A stretch of DNA of 6,666 nucleotides. It comes from an uncultured Clostridium sp. GTDB lineage: Bacteria; Bacillota; Clostridia; TANB77; CAG-508. The notes below the pieces were generated by a model. It was not told the origin of the DNA. It did no database searches and saw nothing but the letters and a program-made list of their open reading frames with translations. The stretch is from positions 1-6,666 of the forward strand of contig CAMEUC010000077.1 of assembly GCA_945937855.1 (NCBI GenBank), read 5' to 3'. Both the position numbers and the translations under genes were made by a program. Below, piece by piece: positions 5,708 through 6,666 of this stretch; the first letter of the stretch is position 1; every line of letters begins with the position of its first letter.

Positions 5708-6472
5708 TTATTTTTTAGCAACTATTCCATAATATCTTCTTTTGAGAAGAATTCCTTTTGCAGTAATATTATTTTTCACATATTCCTCAAATAAGTTTTT
5801 CTCTACACTTTCTCTGTGTATATTTTCACATGTTCTTATTTCAGCAAAATCATCTAATATTGGTGTTTTTAATAACAATTTAAATAAATCATCTTTTGTT
5901 TTATAATATTCATTGGTATTTATTTTTACCATTTCTACATCTTTAAAGCCTGCTCGCTTTATATTTTCATAGTCTACATCACTTATTGCCCTCTCATCAT
6001 TATAAGCTTGACCTCTTCCAAAGAGTTCTTTTATTTCCCAACAGTCGTATTTATCCACACCTCGAACAATTAATACACCCGACGTATTTAAAACTCTAAA
6101 TATTTCTTTTGCATTTATTACAGTATTCCTTGCTGTAACAATATCAAATAACTCACTTGGAAATTCTAATTTCAAATTGTCTATTACTGCAAATTTTGCC
6201 TTTACTTCTGGATATTTCTTCGCATTTTTTCTTGCAGTTTCTATCATTTTAGGTGATAAATCTGTTCCTATTATCATTCCAATATTTTTAGGCATCTCAG
6301 AAAAAATTTTTTCTCCACCAGCAGTTCCTAAGTCTAATATTAGGCTTTTATCATTGGCATATTTTTTTATTTCATCATACATGTCCCAAATGTTTTCATA
6401 TTCTTCTAAATAATTAATTTCTGAAAAATCCCAGTTTCCTAAATTTTCATACATTTTTATTTCTTCATTCAT
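5708..6472 (-). CDS. Class I SAM-dependent methyltransferase
   Basis: A 254-residue Rossmann-fold methyltransferase. Motif I, which binds the SAM methionine and glycine loop, is LILDLGTAGGEK (about 44-55). Motif II is GTDLSP with the ribose-binding acidic Asp71. An acidic residue with the expected spacing follows in AVIDNLKLEFP (Asp98). Motif IV is FDIVTARNTVIN (about 109-120), and the strand VLNTSGVLIVRG completes the fold. The long C-terminal part (from about 145) holds YDCWEIKELFGRGQAYNDE and probably shapes the acceptor site. It is not diagnostic to me, so the acceptor (small molecule, rRNA or protein) is open. The start is supported by AAGAAGG eight bases upstream and an extended -10 promoter further up. 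It is the first gene of the leftward pair with the acetyltransferase, hinting at a shared modification or resistance role, which is only inference. Confidence 0.9.
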   Translation of the reverse strand: MNEEIKMYENLGNWDFSEINYLEEYENIWDMYDEIKKYANDKSLILDLGTAGGEKIFSEMPKNIGMIIGTDLSPKMIETARKNAKKYPEVKAKFAVIDNLKLEFPSELFDIVTARNTVINAKEIFRVLNTSGVLIVRGVDKYDCWEIKELFGRGQAYNDERAISDVDYENIKRAGFKDVEMVKINTNEYYKTKDDLFKLLLKTPILDDFAEIRTCENIHRESVEKNLFEEYVKNNITAKGILLKRRYYGIVAKK

Positions 6473-6517
6473 ACTTATAACCTTCTTTATTAAATAGCTT
6501 GATTTATAGTTTTACAA

Positions 6518-6526
6518 ATTATATCA
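6518..6526 (-). promoter_or_regulatory. Extended -10 promoter element of the methyltransferase gene
   Basis: TGATATAAT on the minus strand is a perfect -10 box with the TGn extension, the same nonamer as in the slipin promoter. No good -35 box is found 17 bases upstream (TATGCA). Transcription would start about 40 bases before the start codon. Confidence 0.6.
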
Positions 6527-6615
6527 TATTTTTCTTTATATGCATATACTAAATTTGATTAGTGTAGTATAACAAAAAACCTGGAAAATTTAGTTTTAAG
6601 TGATTTTTTGTAATA

Positions 6616-6644
6616 AATATCCCCCAGTATAACTGGGGGATTTT
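6616..6644. terminator. GC-rich intrinsic terminator near the right edge
   Basis: ATCCCCCAGT (6619-6628) and ACTGGGGGAT (6632-6641) form a perfect 10-bp stem with loop ATA; flanking AAA/TTT extend it to 13 bp. T-tracts lie on both sides (TTTT at 6641-6644 for rightward; ATATTTATT for leftward). With no rightward gene just before it, it most likely ends a leftward gene beyond the edge. A smaller inverted repeat GGCCT-ATA-AGGCC follows at 6651-6663. Confidence 0.7.
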
Positions 6645-6666
6645 CATATCGGCCTATAAGGCCTTG

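Noticed and set aside
1..6666. CRISPR arrays, tRNA or rRNA genes
   Set aside because: No regularly spaced direct repeats, no cloverleaf with TTCRA and anticodon arms, and no rRNA-like conserved stretches were seen on either strand.

Overview
The window looks like the chromosome of an AT-rich, low-GC Firmicute, most likely a Clostridia-type spore-former. Most genes sit in sequence of roughly 26-28% GC where I counted 60-base stretches. Ribosome binding sites are strong GGAGG types, promoters match the vegetative sigma-A consensus, TGG is used for Trp, and there is a sporulation-type gamma-D-glutamyl-diamino-acid endopeptidase (ENP1-like M14 peptidase). The species cannot be named from the sequence.

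Left part (1-2260). The first 54 bases look like the right end of an IS3-family (IS150-like) insertion sequence that continues off the window. A leftward block follows: mscL (large mechanosensitive channel), mntP (manganese exporter), a small charged protein broken by a frameshift at a run of seven A, and a stomatin-like (SPFH/slipin) membrane protein. mscL has a good promoter. The slipin probably has a second one. A hairpin covers the mscL stop codon just before mntP.

Middle (2293-3741). A compact rightward cassette encodes a 114-residue helix-turn-helix protein and a 296-residue coiled-coil protein. Their reading frames overlap by 4 bases. The cassette has an essentially consensus promoter and ends in a perfect 18-bp palindrome followed directly by a strong terminator hairpin. 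Sampled stretches of the second gene are 42-45% GC, so the pair looks horizontally acquired. I do not recognise either protein as a named system. It is the best candidate here for something undescribed: perhaps a regulator with a structural or DNA-organising partner.

Right part (3779-6666). A peptidoglycan-binding + LysM + M14 peptidase gene follows the cassette. It keeps all expected zinc and catalytic residues but is split by two apparent +1 indels. A bidirectional terminator separates it from two leftward genes, a GNAT acetyltransferase and a class I SAM-dependent methyltransferase. The last 190 bases hold a methyltransferase promoter and a strong hairpin belonging to something at or beyond the edge.

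Three single-base frameshifts in 6.7 kb, at least two of them in homopolymers, suggest either sequencing error or gene decay, and this should be settled before biology is read into them.
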